Assembly (NCBI GenBank): GCA_963576735.1
Contig: OY755184.1
Span: forward strand, 4,960,001 to 5,024,000
Source: Bedellia somnulentella
Taxonomy: Eukaryota; Arthropoda; Insecta; Lepidoptera; Bedelliidae
DNA: 64,000 nucleotides
Direction: 5' to 3'
Positions 42,936 through 55,376 of the stretch are shown one piece after another (the stretch's first letter is position 1; every line of letters starts with the position of its first letter). A program made the position numbers and the translations under genes. The notes under the pieces were generated by a model, which was not told the origin of the DNA, made no database searches, and saw only the letters and a list, made by a program, of their open reading frames with translations.

Positions 42936-45900
42936 TGTGAGGGATAGAGGGACATTATTTGTGCTTGTGGGTGTGTATGATATTGTACCTATACGTCAAT
43001 AGGTTTTTAATAGTAATTGCTCAACCTCGTTGTATGTTAACTCTTGTAACCAGTTTGTGATATAACGTTTTAGTTGGATTAACGTGTAACCTTTTATGTC
43101 TTTATTTTTACTCAGTATTTTATTATACAATATCGGTGCTATTGTATCAAAATGACGGCGGGCAAAAGCTGAGTTATATTTGGGAACGGGAACACACGCT
43201 ATTCTTTTATTGCTATTCGGAATAGAGGGTATGATAATTTTATGGTATTTCATTAATGCCTGTGTGATGTATAGCTTTCTAACGGTTAGAACATTGGCTT
43301 TTTCGTATAAGTCGGATGTAGGGTGCCTATAAGGTAACTTGAGTATGATTTTTAAAAGGGCACGTTGGGCTCTTTCTAACTCTATCATGTAAGTCTTGCC
43401 AGCACCGCCCCAACACGTTAAACAATATGTAATGATGCATTGGCATAGGCCTTTGTAAGTAGAAAGCAGGAGACTTTTGTCCGCAGCTATTCTGAGGCTT
43501 TTGAAAACATGGAAAAGCTTCCGGGTTCTAGCAGTGACTGACTGGATGTGTTTATTCCACCGAAAGTGTTCGTCGATAACTATTCCTAAATATTTAATTT
43601 CCTGTACTCGATTTACGACAGCACAGTCGCAATTGTGGCTGATGTCTTGCACATTCCTGTTACATGGATAAGTATGGATAACTAGTTGGAAATTGTCTTT
43701 TGGGAGTGATATGGCTGATTTTGTAAAGCAAATATACTTTGTTTTTGTAGCGTTCAGAGTAAGCAGATTATCCTCCAGCCACGAAGTTATATAGCACAAC
43801 CCTCTCTCTGCTAACTCCTTTACTTTGAGCCATGTTTTAGAGTGAAAAAGAACTACGGTGTCATCAGCAAACATAATAATCTCTGCACCTTCTATCTCTA
43901 AGTTGCAGAGGCTGTTGATATATAGCAGAAAAAGAGTCGGGCCAAGAGAACTTCCCTGCGGGATTCCGTAGTTGTAGTTATTTTTGGCATCCGATTCTGA
44001 ATTTCCTACTTTTACAGCCTGTTCTCTACTTGACAGATATTCCCGGAACCAGTCATGTACAGTACCACGTATACCTAAATTTTCCATTCTTTTTAGCAGA
44101 ATAGCTAAAGAAACCGTATCAAATGCTTTTTGCAGGTCTAAAAATATACCTACACATTTTTGACCTTGATCTACGTGATTGGCTATTGAAGATGTTAACT
44201 TAAGCACTGCGTCTTCAGTACTTTTGCCATTTCTGAATCCATATTGCCTTTGTGACAAAACTTGTAGTTTTTCTAAGTATTTAACTAACCTGCTGTTGAC
44301 TACTTTTTCCAATATTTTTGCTATAATTGAGACTAACGAAATCGGCCTATAGTTGCTGGGGTCTTTCTTATTACCTGCTTTATGTATGGGACATACGATG
44401 GCAGTTTTGAGGGAGTTTGGAAAGATTCCATTTTTTATACTTATGTTGCATAGGTGGGAGATCGGGTTTATCAAGTAGCGGTGGTAAGTCTTAATAAACT
44501 TAGTTGAGATTTTGTCCCATCCTGCAGCACTGTCAGTCTTCAGAGAATATATTATATTTCTGATTTCTATTGGGTCTGTGGGTGAAAATGACATCGAATC
44601 TCTCGGCGAAGGACCAGTGTTGGCCCTTTGCACGAGGTCGTCTTCATGTAATCCTAATTTTCCAAGTGTCTTATCGGCTAGTTTTTTACCAACATTGATA
44701 AAATAATCGTTTACACAATTTAACGAAGCTTTCACGTTGTTTTTGAGATCACAAAGTTCGTGGTTTGTCGTTTTGGTTTGCTTAAGATTACACAGCTCTT
44801 TTATAACTTTCCAGGTTTCCTTTATGTTCCCTTTTGTTTTATCTAGTTGTTGTTTGTAGTATGTTCTTTTAGCGAATTTTATCAATTTATTGCAAATACT
44901 TTTGTACGTTTTGTATGTATTGTAAAATTCTTCTCGTTGTGGATATTTGATATGTTTTTTGTACAGTTTATTTCTTTTTTTCATAGAATTAATTAGGCCC
45001 AAAGTTATCCAGGGTTTTAGCGGTGTCTTTCTCTTTGGGTAGCTCTTCACTACGGTGTTTTCGGTAATTACTTTTTGTAGTTTTGATATTAAATCATCAG
45101 CAACTAAATTTGGGTTGTCACAGAGGTACAATTCCGACCAATCTTCATTAGCAAGGGACTTATCCAAATTTTCGTGGTTTGTTGTCAATTTGAAGTAGTT
45201 TGCTGGTGTGTCTACCCTTTCTGATGTTTCTATGTTAAGTAAAATTGGTGAGTGGTCTGTCAGTTCCGGGTACACGAATGTTTGACACTTACGTTTACTT
45301 TTGATCATAAAATGGTCTATACAGGTTTTTTGCCTAGTGGGTAAGTCGACTCCCGGTATTAATCCATGCATAGAAGTCATATTAATGTAATCACTAGCAA
45401 ACCCCTGTATTGCGCCAGGAAGAATATTGATGTTAATGTCGCCAGTGAGCACCATATCACAGCTCATGTTTTTGGTCAGTAGATCATCGAGAGACTCCAG
45501 GAACCTGCTTGGATTTTTGAAAGAGGGAGGTCTATATATACATAGTATTTTAAATGCACTTGAAATTTCTATTTGCAAACAATTACCTTCAATAAGATTG
45601 GGCTCTGTTATGATCTCTTTCAAATTTTCGTTGATATAAACTACGACTCCACTACTTCTATTAATCCGTTTTTTCGTAAAGTAAGATCTATAGGCGTTTA
45701 TTGGTTCTGGATGAAAATCTTTTCCGATCCAACATTCAGTCAAGACTATCACATCGACCAGTAGCCCTAATTCTTGAGTAAACACTAAAAGACTATCTAA
45801 ATTTTGTTTAGTGCTCCTTATATTTGCAGTTAAAATATTGAGACCACAATGATTAAGTATATGTTTTTTGGTGGTTGAAGGGTCGGTCAGTCGTTTGCAG

Positions 45901-48900
45901 TTTATTCTTGAGCTACTTTCTACGTCTTTAATGATTAATTCATTGGCAGTATTGAATTTTAAATATTATTTTGTGTGTGTGACTAATATGTATGTTGACT
46001 AAGATTACATTCTTTGATAATATCTTAATATCTAATAAATTACATGCATTTGGAATACAGTTTATTTGGCACAGACAGGTTAAATAATGAAACAGTTTGA
46101 TTTTTATTATATATATGGGCTGACTGTTGGCAAAAATTTCATGATCATTTAGGTTGTGATTTTGACTCCGGTTGATTTCGTCAATGAGTTTCATACAAAA
46201 GTTTATTGCATTATTGTAACTGGTATACATTTTAATAATATAAGGAGGTGGGTACATTGTATTTGATATGTTGGAGTGATATGTTTTTAAGAGTTGTAAA
46301 GTGCGGGTAGGTGTGTTTTTGTCGTCAGTGTGTTTGTTGTTGTGTTGCGTAGTGGTTTTAATTGTTATTGTTTTGGGTTTAGTTGTTTGTAAATAAAAGT
46401 GAGTTCTGAACATTATACTACACTTGTGACTATAATTATATTTATTAGTTGAGAACTGTGATTGTAACATTATAATATAAAAACTTAACATAGCTTTGTG
46501 GATATTAACGTGTGATGCATATATAGCTGCAAAATGCGGGGAGGCCCTTAATTAGAAGTATTTTATTTTATTTATTTATTTGGTTACTGACCTGGTTCTT
46601 TTGCGCCTTTTGCATTTCATCCACTTGAGCTCGTTCTACTTCACAAATAACGGGAGCAAACAGGATCACAGAGGAGCTAGCGAGAACCCACATCACTGAG
46701 CGAGACAAGCCATATAATGATTTAACTCCAGACCTGAAAAATTTAAATGTATATTCTATACACATAAAAGTATACTTCTATTCTATTATATTATATTCCT
46801 GAAATGAAATGATATATTCCTGAAAATAAATGATTTTTATTTATTTATTTATTATGGTATGGGCAGATGCGCGTGGGGTAATCCATATTGACTACCTAGG
46901 GAAGGGTAAAACGATTAATGTCAAATATCAAATTTTACCAAAATACAATGGTATTTGTGTACACCTGTATGATTCCATGGCCTATTTGGATGAGTTACCC
47001 TATGAGTTGCTTTCCATCCTATTCTCTAGATTTAGCCACTGGCGACTATATCGGTTTACGAATTTAAAAAAGGCTTAGTCTCAAAAGATTTGGCTCCAAT
47101 GAAGAGATCATGCATGAAACCAATGCCAATTTCGAAGGATCGCATAAGTCCCATTCTATGGAAAGGATTGAAATGCTAGAGATACACTGGATGAACTGCA
47201 TTGAGTTAAAAGCAAAAAATAGAATCTACTCATTGCTTAATTTTTATCACTCCACCCTTGTACCATACAACATCAATTACTCCTGTGCATAACTGAAGCA
47301 TGTGAGAAACCGTTTATCCAGCCTTCATCCACGCATGGCTGCACGCAAATTGATAGGAGACAAGATGGTAGAAGTAAACTATGGTTGGTGATGGGTCTCC
47401 AAATGCATTGCCCAAAATCCATTTCAAAAGCCCCTCACCCTTAGTTGCTACTTACGACACTACACCCATGGGTAGAAAGGAGTAGCGACATTCTAAGCCG
47501 GCACTACACAGCAATAGTAAATTATATGCAAACTGAATATTACATGTTGGAGAATATACATTTAAACTTACCATGACTTGGTGGCAACTATGGAAGTACC
47601 ATTTCGCACACTCTCAGGAAACATTTCTGTTAGTCCCCACAGCCTTTCTGATAAAGTCTCATCAGGTTCCTGCATCAGAATGAAAAAAGAAAACAATAAA
47701 ATAAATTATTTAAATTTCATTATTACATTACTACTATAGATGTTGAAAACCAGAGGCAAATATATATGGAAGCTGGTATGTTATTTTATTGCAATAAAAT
47801 GATATCCAAGGAAAGGTTAAAATATGGTTATTGATATTTTCAAGGTCCTAAGTTTCTGAAATCTGTGGTATTGGAGTAATACTGCTTCAATATAATTGTT
47901 TTATTTATACTATATTGGAAATAAGAGTATTCTATTAGTACCTATTACTTAGTATAAATAAAGGTTTTTACATCTAATGGACAGCAAGATAAGATCTATA
48001 ACAATGAGCTTTAAAATTTGAAATTTCCTAATGGCAATTGGAAGATCAGTGGGGTAAAAGATTGTATAGTAAAATTTATAGTTAGTGATTAATCTCCAGC
48101 CAGATCACCCAACAGTCAATCAGAATGTACCATAACAAAAATCACCTCTTTGGAAGGTTTTTGTATACCTGACCAAAACAACTTTAGTTGCTACAGTATA
48201 TATCAAGAACATTCTACAAAAGTTAGCAAAAGAACTTTACAAATTATTTCAAGAGGCCTCATCCACCTTTGGAATTCACTCTGCTCTCATGCTTTATCTT
48301 CTGATATATACCCATATATTGTTATTTATAAACTATTTACCCCATAGCAACATAGCCTTTAACAATTCGGTATGCAAAGTTTTTTTTTTGGTATTTATTA
48401 AATATTTTTATTCGATAGCAAACACGAAAATAAAAAACTGATTTGAATATATTTCATTTAAAATGAGTAATTGCAAAGTTATGATTTTATAAAGATTGTT
48501 CAACTTTTGTACCTAATGACGTCATCGATTGAAAATATCACGTAGCGACATGCAAATAAAGCGAAATGTTTAGTAAAAATGTTGCTAATTGCAAAATATT
48601 TCACGAATTTGTGATCCCAAATGAAATTATTACGATATTACACTAAACAAACCTATGATTTTCGATATTTTATTAATAAACTGCAAGAACAAATGTCTTT
48701 GACATAATGCTGAAGGTCAAATACTGTTACAGTTTTTTGCTAAAATAACGGTCATCTTAACTCTGTTTGATTTAATTTCAAGGATCTGAAGAAGAACTGG
48801 GGCAATGATATATCCCAAAGAGTTGCAAAACTTGAGTGGCAATGGGTGGGGCACATTTTGCTATAAATAGCCACCCTATCTTCTAATCAAGATTAAGCCA

Positions 48901-49950
48901 AGTTTCACATTTGGACCATACAACAGAGTTCAGACAGTATCTAAGATTAGTGAAAGCAGGTAAAGAGATTACAGAAAACAAGATGTGTGTGGACTTAATC
49001 AACATGTTTGTAGCTGAATTTCCAAAACTAAAATGATTTGGAGAAACAACCAAAATCAATTATTATAAATATAATCATTTTGAATAAATGAATGTTCACG
49101 TAGGCATTGTAACCTGGTGTTAAGAGTACCCAAATTTTGCTTGGACAATCTACTCATGTGATAGAGGCCACGCCACAGGTTTCCTGCCTATGTTTTTTCT
49201 TACTGTTAACAACCATAATAAATAAAATACACATTTGTTTTGAGAAAAGACAAATTGGTGTAGGTCCAACCCAGGATTTGAAGTCACACCTTACTGCATT
49301 CAGACAGATGTTCTTATCAATTGAGATATCACAGTTGTATTTTGAATGATTTCAAGTAGGTTAATATAAAAATATGTATTATTAATTAAAATAATTGATA
49401 TTACATGTATTTTTTTACAATCTTTGCCCAATTCAACTTAGAAATGGCAGATTCTAAAGCTCTGGCTGCCCCTTTTTGGGATTTATAACCGTGAGTATAT
49501 GTATGTATATTTATGATATAGATTCATTTCTTTACAATATATACCAAATTGCCCACACTCTATCATGACATTTGCAGGTTATCATATATTCAATAACTCA
49601 CGTATTACACAAAAAAAAGGAAATTTGTCAAATGATAGAATATTAAGTACTTACATCATCGTACTCTTTCAGGGAGCTTACTAATGTGGAGTTACTAGAA
49701 TCCAACTGAAAAGAAAAAAGGTTTCGTTATCAGTATCACACAACATTTTTGGTTTTCTAGGTGTAAAGTATAAGATAAATTCTTGCTGGAATAATATCTC
49801 TTAATGGGAATATTAACTTACAACTGGAGGTGATTGGAAACTATCTTCTGGCTTGCGTTCAGGGGTATCATCTTTACTGGCAGCTAAAGATTCCATTCCG
49901 CTGTCGCTTAGATCGCTTAAATCAAGCTGGTCACCTAATTCCTTAATCAT
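41791..49950 (-). CDS. TOM22: Mitochondrial import receptor subunit TOM22, 5 exons
   Basis: TOM22 is the central tail-region-anchored receptor of the outer-membrane TOM complex: it accepts preproteins and holds the complex together. Exons are 49950-49822, 49705-49655, 47669-47572, 46733-46592 and 41856-41791: 486 nt, 161 aa, all GT-AG with closed phase. The cytosolic N-terminus is acidic (MIKELGDQLDLSDLSDSGME). The conserved ETLSERLWGLTEMFPESVR follows, then one membrane span at about residues 104-124 (VMWVLASSSVILFAPVICE). A short intermembrane-space tail ends GPMPNMPPMPR. Layout and length suit animal TOM22 (fly and human about 140 aa). Intron 4 is 4.7 kb because it holds a LINE. The start is the first ATG in a frame that is acidic from its first residues. 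Confidence 0.93.
42104..42513 (+). repeat. R-E repeat, left half (second copy at 53191)
   Basis: About 410 bp nearly identical to 53191-53600, from 'taagggcgtc' to 'gtgagcgcaata'. At that point a LINE (42514 to about 46510) interrupts it. The likely right remainder, related to 'agcggcaaaaggaggggagg', is at about 46529-46552. Coding content is not recognised. Near identity of the two copies implies recent spread. Confidence 0.75.
42514..46510 (-). mobile_element. ~4-kb EN-RT LINE in TOM22 intron 4
   Basis: A long open frame (45785-42996 as far as a possible GTG start, open in frame up to about 45962) encodes endonuclease then reverse transcriptase. Endonuclease landmarks: LTANIRS and LTECWIG upstream, GDININIL, IDHFMIK, ELTDHSPI. 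RT landmarks: DLQKAFDTV, GIPQGSSLGP, FADDTVVLF (about 43865). The style suits the jockey/CR1 group. No in-frame ATG precedes the endonuclease. A separate 183-aa frame (46491-45940) overlaps it slightly and could be an ORF1 or 5' leader, but has no recognisable gag motif. The 3' end reads AATAAATGCC followed by about 41 T on the element strand. It is inserted in the R-E repeat. Confidence 0.82.
42826..42938. repeat. (GT)n microsatellite
   Basis: Imperfect GT-rich tract with a long uninterrupted core, in the 3' UTR of the minus-strand LINE. It is likely polymorphic. Confidence 0.85.
46850..47295 (+). pseudogene. Decayed mariner transposase in TOM22 intron 3
   Basis: Plus-strand frames contain WADARGVIHIDYLGKGKTIN, the block that follows the first catalytic Asp in mariner transposases. 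Later come YRFTNLKKA (from LFTNLKKAL), FGSNEEIMHETNA in a second frame, and MERIEMLEIHWMNCIELK at the C-terminus. The segment with the second and third catalytic Asp residues is deleted or scrambled, so it cannot be active. It is antisense to TOM22 and different in sequence from the intact mariner at 56572. Confidence 0.75.
47362..47512 (-). repeat. R-A dispersed repeat, 5' half
   Basis: Minus-strand R-A: 'ggttggtgatgggtctccaa' through 'ctaagccggcactacacagc'. It lies between the dead mariner and TOM22 exon 3. Confidence 0.6.
48775..48890 (+). repeat. RTE-type LINE fragment
   Basis: The plus-strand frame gives KDLKKNWGNDISQRVAKLEW followed by QWVGHIL and a stop. The same WxWxGH block ends many RTE-group ORFs. 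It is heavily decayed and lies inside TOM22 intron 2. Confidence 0.5.
49095..49290 (-). repeat. tRNA-derived SINE (R-B), degraded
   Basis: The minus-strand 3' part 'cctggtgttaagagtaccca' and the head 'ttggtgtaggtccaacccag' flank a deleted centre. It lies in TOM22 intron 2. A partial R-A copy follows at about 49435-49512 (plus strand). Confidence 0.5.
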
Positions 49951-50149
49951 ATTAAATTAAGGGCGTAGTGAAACAATGACAAAAATTTTCACGTTTTAAT
50001 ATAATGTATTCAATTACGGCTTTTTCAAGAACAATTCAGATATGTATATTATGTATCGGATTTGTCTAACCAAAGAAAAATCGTAACCACACATACATAT
50101 ATTTTTTTTAATATAAAATAGCATATGTTAGTGTTGCGAGATAATCGAC

Positions 50150-50265
50150 TGTGCATCGATTATTAACCGATTGTGCAAATGGGGACTAAATAATCTGAAA
50201 ATCGATAGTACCATCGAAAGTATCGTTAATATCTGTGTAATCGATTATATCGATCCATAATCCGT
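50150..50265. promoter_or_regulatory. ATCGAT/CGATA motif cluster upstream of TOM22
   Basis: Within 115 bp, about 200-315 bases upstream of the TOM22 ATG, there are repeated ATCGAT, CGATA and TATCGAT words (about 50151, 50202, 50221, 50243, 50252). More follow at about 51016 and 51046, after a LINE insertion. In Drosophila such words are DREF/BEAF-32-type sites of housekeeping promoters. Whether they work so here is inference, and part of the cluster could be repeat-derived. Confidence 0.3.
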
Positions 50266-50278
50266 CTAGTTTAAAACG

Positions 50279-50990
50279 TACCTAGGTTTAAAAGTAGATG
50301 TTAGCTTCTCATGGTCTCAACACATTGATTATATATGTAATAAGCTTAGAATTTTATTGGGTAAATTCTACCATTTAAGTTTTAAGGTTCCAACAAGCAC
50401 ACTTAAATGTTTGTATTTCTCGCTAGTTGACTCAATCCTGAGTTATGCTCTTGACAGTTACGGCCTTACTTTTAAATCATATATAGATAAACTTGAATCA
50501 CTTCAGATTAGATTTTTAAAACTTCTTGTTAATCATAAAACTAAAAATAAATGTAATGGTAACTACTATAAACTTTTTAAAATATGTAAAATTCTGCCTG
50601 TCAGCCTGAAACATAAATACCTCTTATTAATTAACAACCACGACAGTCAAAAGCAGAATCTCACGAAGCTGAGTCATAGCTATGGCACGAGGTCGGTGTC
50701 GGCGGGCAGGCTGGAGGTACCCAGAGTAAATAATTACTACGGGGACAGGACGCTTAAAAAGCGATTACCGTACTTGATCAACAGTCTGCCCGAGGACATC
50801 CGCCTCGAGCCTAAAAGACAAAAATTTAAAAACAAATTAAAAAAATATTTTCTTTACTCACTACCATAGATGTAACTAAATAAAAATTTATTAAAAGAGA
50901 CTCTACCTGCAGACAAACTGCAAAACAGTTTTGCAGGGCTTCGTTATAATTAAATGTAGCCATTTATATTAATAAAGATTAATAATAAAA
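50279..50990 (+). mobile_element. 5'-truncated LINE, RT C-terminal part
   Basis: It begins YLGLKVDVSFSWSQHIDYICNKL and stays open to 50869, with LSYALDSYG, SHSYGTRS and a basic C-terminus. This matches the region after the catalytic core of jockey/CR1-group reverse transcriptases. The 3' UTR ends in a run of AATAAA/ATTAATAA words near 50990. The catalytic half is absent. It landed upstream of TOM22 within the ATCGAT-rich stretch. Confidence 0.75.
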
Positions 50991-51055
50991 AATAAAATAT
51001 TTTTTACCATTAGTATCGATTATAATGTAAAGTGAAATAGAATTAAATCGATGTA

Positions 51056-51743
51056 TCAATACATAGTATAAAACAAAGTCGCTTTCGCTGTATGTCCGTA
51101 TGTATGCTTAGATCTTTAAAACTACGCAACGGATTTTGATGCGGTTTTTTTTAATAGATAGAGTGATTCTTAAGGAAGGTTTGTATGTATAATAAATGCA
51201 TAATATAGTAGAGAAACACTGATAAATTTAAAGGTTTCTAATGCGATGTCGTAAATAAGCACGTTTTTTTGCGCTTATATTGCAAACGCTGGCTGAACCC
51301 TACGAGATAGACCAAAATAATGTACTACAGTATTGTTCACCTTAAAAAGTTCAACAAAAAAGTCCGCGATGGTATATGTCTATCTCTTAGGGATAACCCA
51401 GCATAACCCCTTTTATTCTTTACTAAAAAATGGTTATTTACGAAGTGATTTTAAACAATACAGCATTAATCCTTATCCAATTAAGTACCTTAAATAAATT
51501 GTGCATTTATTATAGATCAATATGCTTTTTACAGCATGTAGTTTAAGTGAATATTACCGAAGATATTACAAATTTAAAATGCACGGTCGTAGTTGTTTGC
51601 GCCGGGCGGCGCGTGCCTATAAATAGCGCGTCGATGGAATAGAATAAGATAATGACAAAAAAGCTGTAAACGTTGTGTATAAGGACATTCTGTAGTAGGT
51701 ATATTTTGCATTGCACCCGTGCGAAGCCGGGGCGGGTCGCTAG
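51056..51743 (+). mobile_element. Helitron-like non-autonomous element, copy 1
   Basis: The element starts with TC and ends with CTAG, preceded by a hairpin made of ACCCG...CGGGT near the 3' end, with A and T as flanking bases. These are Helitron hallmarks. It has no protein-coding capacity. It is nearly identical over about 690 bp to 57876-58569, apart from a replaced segment near 51620-51650 and small changes. Confidence 0.75.
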
Positions 51744-51747
51744 TGAA

Positions 51748-51895
51748 GAATAAAAAATGATGTATGAAAACACTGATGGATGTAATCGAAGCTAGAGATA
51801 TTGTCAGGATCGTACGAAGTGGCGATCGATAGTCTCTGCCTACCCTAATGGGAATTAATGGCGTGAGTATATGTATGTTTGTATGTAATTAAATC
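51748..51895 (+). repeat. RTE-like LINE 3' end
   Basis: The plus-strand segment 'aatgatgtatgaaaacactgatggatgtaa...gtggcgatcgatagtctctg...ggcgtgagtatatgtatg' ends in an ATGT run. The same arrangement occurs at 60170-60320. It follows the Helitron-like element by four bases. Confidence 0.5.
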
Positions 51896-52377
51896 TATAT
51901 TATCGATATAATCTATCCCAAGTTTAGAAGCAATAGTCTATTGTTTCGTCGATTTTATTGACATATCGTTAGGATAGTATTCCTTTCAAGTTAAAATCCT
52001 CTTACCCAACTATACCCCTTAGAAAAATGGGTTTGTGCTATTGTAAGCCAACACCATTAAAATTAACAGTGTTGCGAGTAAATCTTCTCATTAATATGTG
52101 AAATTAAAATCTAAGCGATTCTAAATTAATCATAAGCAGTTTTAGAGGCTTATGTGCACTCTTTATGTATATAATATATAAAAAGGTTTTTAATAGCTAT
52201 TTTAATATTCCTTATTTTATTCTTTAGCAGAGTTAAGTCAGTTAAATATCTAAACAAAGTAAAGGATATATATATATAAACATATATATATAGCTTAATC
52301 TCATGCCACAGTGTTTGTAACAACATACTTATGGAACTTTCAAACCAATTCCTATGAATCTTGTGTATATATTATAC

Positions 52378-52747
52378 GTGACGACGTGATAGCCCAGTGG
52401 GTAGAACACTCGCTTAACGTGCAAACGACTAGTGTTCAAATCCTGGGTCGGGCCTACACCAATTTGTCTTTTCTAAAGACATATGTGTGGTTAATTTATC
52501 ATGGTTGTCAACGGTGAGGGAAAACATCGTGAGGAAACCCACATGGCTGATTTGTACTTAGTCATGTGACAGTGTATTCGTACAAAACGGCGATAGGCCT
52601 GCCCCCTATCACGTGAGTACACTGTCCATGCAAAACGTGGGTACTCTGAACACCAGGTGACAAAGTCACGTGATGTTCAGAAGTATTAGTACCTCTGCCA
52701 ACCCCTTCGGGGATATTCGGCGTGAACGTTTATGTTATGTTATGTAT
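52378..52747 (+). repeat. tRNA-derived SINE (R-B), full-length copy
   Basis: A-box GATAGCCCAGTGGGTAGAA, B-box GTGTTCAAATCC, the R-B body and a TTATG tail. It is close in sequence to 28052-28435, which shows the family is young. An AT-dinucleotide repeat lies just before it (about 52265-52295). Confidence 0.8.
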
Positions 52748-53190
52748 ATAAACATCAGTACCTGACATTCACATGGGTCCGGTATGGCTGGACAAGATTG
52801 CATTGTGGATGTCATCTTTTAAATATTTTCCGCCTCCTATTTATTTATGCTGTATTTTATGGTACAGCCTATCTAAAATTTCACTATTCGACATAAAAAT
52901 TGTAAGAATGAAAAAAATACAAAATATTTATCATATGACAGATAACTTCAAAATGACGTGTTGTGTTATTCTTTATTTATTTCTCTGTACAGCCATTATT
53001 TTAAATGAAAGAGACTTTTCAGTGCCACTAACTTTTCTATAAAATGAAACCAGGCGCCAAGGTTGAAAAAAAGCCACTTTGCCAAATTTTGCGAGCTTAG
53101 ATCAGAATGATCGAGTTCCATATATCTGAGTGAAAATGATACATATCTATGTCTTTTTTATTCCATGCTAAAGATAGTATTACTTTACTT

Positions 53191-53650
53191 TAAGGGCGTC
53201 TCAGGAAAAATAGGTTGATATTGATTGTTTGGAAATTCTATAAAGTCTGATTTGATGATATTGATATGACATGAATAAAATATATGTTGGTGATTAGATA
53301 ATGCTGTTACAATTTGATGTTTAACATTTTAATAATTTGTTGAAAAATATGATGAAAAAAATTGAATTGGAACATGCTTTGTTTTCATAAAAACCGTATA
53401 GGCTCCACTGGCATAACATACATTTGAACTCATTATGTGTCTATATACGCGTAGCTTTAAGATCTGTAACTTTGATGTTTAACTTTTCATTTAAACATTA
53501 TAGTTATTCAATAAAACTAAATAAACTACATTTATCCTGCGCGCGCGTTTTTTCCGTCCCTGTCACTCTCAGTAAATTTGACGTAAGAGTGAGCGCAATA
53601 GCGGCAAAAGGAGGGGAGGAACAATTCGATATACTCCCTGTATAAAAAAT
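53191..53650 (+). repeat. R-E repeat, longer copy
   Basis: This is an uninterrupted copy of the unit split at 42513. After 'gtgagcgcaata' it continues 'gcggcaaaaggaggggaggaacaa' and stops near 'ctccctgtataaaa'. It has no recognised protein. Class is unknown. Confidence 0.7.
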
Positions 53651-54795
53651 GCAAGACAGATTTGACTGATTATTTTTATACAATGTTGCTTAAATTTGGA
53701 GAAGGTTCTTTCTTAGCTATGGAAATGGAAAAGGTGGAAAAGTTGTGAGGATACAACGACATCTTTTTTCTCATCGCATGGCAGAAACCCTCAGCGGACC
53801 GGCTCTAAATATCGCAATTTGATTATTCACCATCAAATGAATGTCAATCAACTTTTAATTTAGGTGTGTACTATTCTATTCTGTGAGCCACTTTTTTTTA
53901 TTCGTTCAGTTCCTTGTGCTCTGTGTAATGAATAAAAATCTGTAAAATAATAGCAGATTGAAAATAACAAATTATTTTCATTTCTAATATTTTGTCGCGA
54001 AATTAATTCAAATTTCCAACTCAGTTTCTTATCGTCTTCCTGCTTTATTGATAACCATTTCTAAAACGCAGTATAAATAATTGTAAACATATACGTCCCA
54101 AGTGACAAAGTAAAAGTAAGTAACGTCGTTGTTTGGTGCTTAGAATTTATTGTGCTGTGCTCATTCGCCTGGAAGATATTTTTAGGTGAGTTATCTTGTT
54201 GTTCTTATTGAATTGGTAAACTTGTGATAATTTATTCCAGTGTAGGACCAAAGTTTGTGAAATTGCTTCTTCTACTAGTGGAGCAGGCCAGTAAGTGTCT
54301 CATTAGATCTAATTCCTCTAACAGTTTTAGAACATTGAAGCTTGCTATAGTGTTTTCTTTAATTCGCATATTTAGAATGGAATATATTTATAATATACAA
54401 TACTCCTTTATTTGACATCCATTGCCCTCAATGGGATCACCTGCAACCCAGATCTGGAAGCAATAAATGACTGCTCATTAACTAACTTACGGTTGATTTG
54501 ATTTGGTAATGCGGCAACTATGTACTGAACATTTTCCCAATATAAGTATGTATTTGATGTTTGAATATATAATACTTCTTCTTTGGATTCGGAAGGTGTA
54601 TTGATGTGAGAGGAACCCATTAGAAACTCATCAACACACATCTTTTTTAATTACATCACAATTTTGGTGTTAGCTCAGAAACATCCTGCACAGAGCCCTG
54701 ATGACTCCAAGCCATTTGATTATTAATGTAATCATTGTTAATAGGCTTTCAACGTAAGATTTATTTTAACTGCTTAGATTTTGGTTTTCTAATAA
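53651..54795. other. Stretch without a supported gene
   Basis: AT-rich sequence with no recognised protein family. A short segment near 54580-54640 shares 'ttcggaaggtgt' and flanking words with 3310-3350 in a GGA intron, so it is probably another decayed repeat. Confidence 0.4.
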
Positions 54796-55105
54796 TGCTG
54801 TGTAGTGTCGGCTTAGAATAGCACTACCCCATTACTTCCGGTGGGTGTACGTAAAAGGCGACTAACGATATTGGGGTTTTTTAAGAGACTTTTGGGCGAT
54901 GCGGTTGGAGACCCATCACCAACAACCTTTATTTTACCATCTTTTTCCCACGCAACTTCCAAAAGTGGCTGAAGAATTTCTAATTCCCTAGCTCTGGCTA
55001 CCCCTTCAAGGGATTTATAGCCGTGAGTATATGTATATGTCGCCTCTTACGTACACCCACCGGAAGAAATGGGGTAGTGCTATTCTAAGCCGACACTACA
55101 CAGCT
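54796..55105. repeat. Two R-A units in tail-to-tail inverted arrangement
   Basis: A full plus-strand R-A copy (54796-55040) is followed at once by the 5' part of a minus-strand copy (55041-55105) ending 'ccgacactacacagc'. The pair makes an inverted repeat of about 65 bp around a 180-bp loop. A diverged third fragment lies at about 55150-55245. Confidence 0.7.
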
Positions 55106-55376
55106 AAATAATTCTAAATAAATCTTCATACAAATACAAAATAATTACAATCTTTTCCTTCTTAAACTTCCAAAACTGCCTGATGAATTATTTTTCTGAA
55201 GCTCTAGCTACACCTTTTAGGGACTTATAACTATGGGTGTATGTACTCTGTAACATGAAATTATAATTATAATATTTATATTGTTGCTAATTCTTAATAA
55301 GTGTACTAAGTTTGAATAAAATCTGCCTTTTTAAAGTGGGTATAAATCAAGTCCATTGGAGTCGGTTACATACTTA

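Noticed and set aside
48150..48347. 65-aa frame with a LINE-like RTLQIISRGLIHLWNSL segment
   Set aside because: Similarity to LINE C-termini is too weak to call and neighbouring sequence shows no LINE features.
54408..54641. 77-aa minus-strand frame with GSSHINTPSESKEE
   Set aside because: A short piece resembles sequence beyond GGA exon 7 (3310-3350), which suggests a shared decayed repeat; no gene structure supports it.
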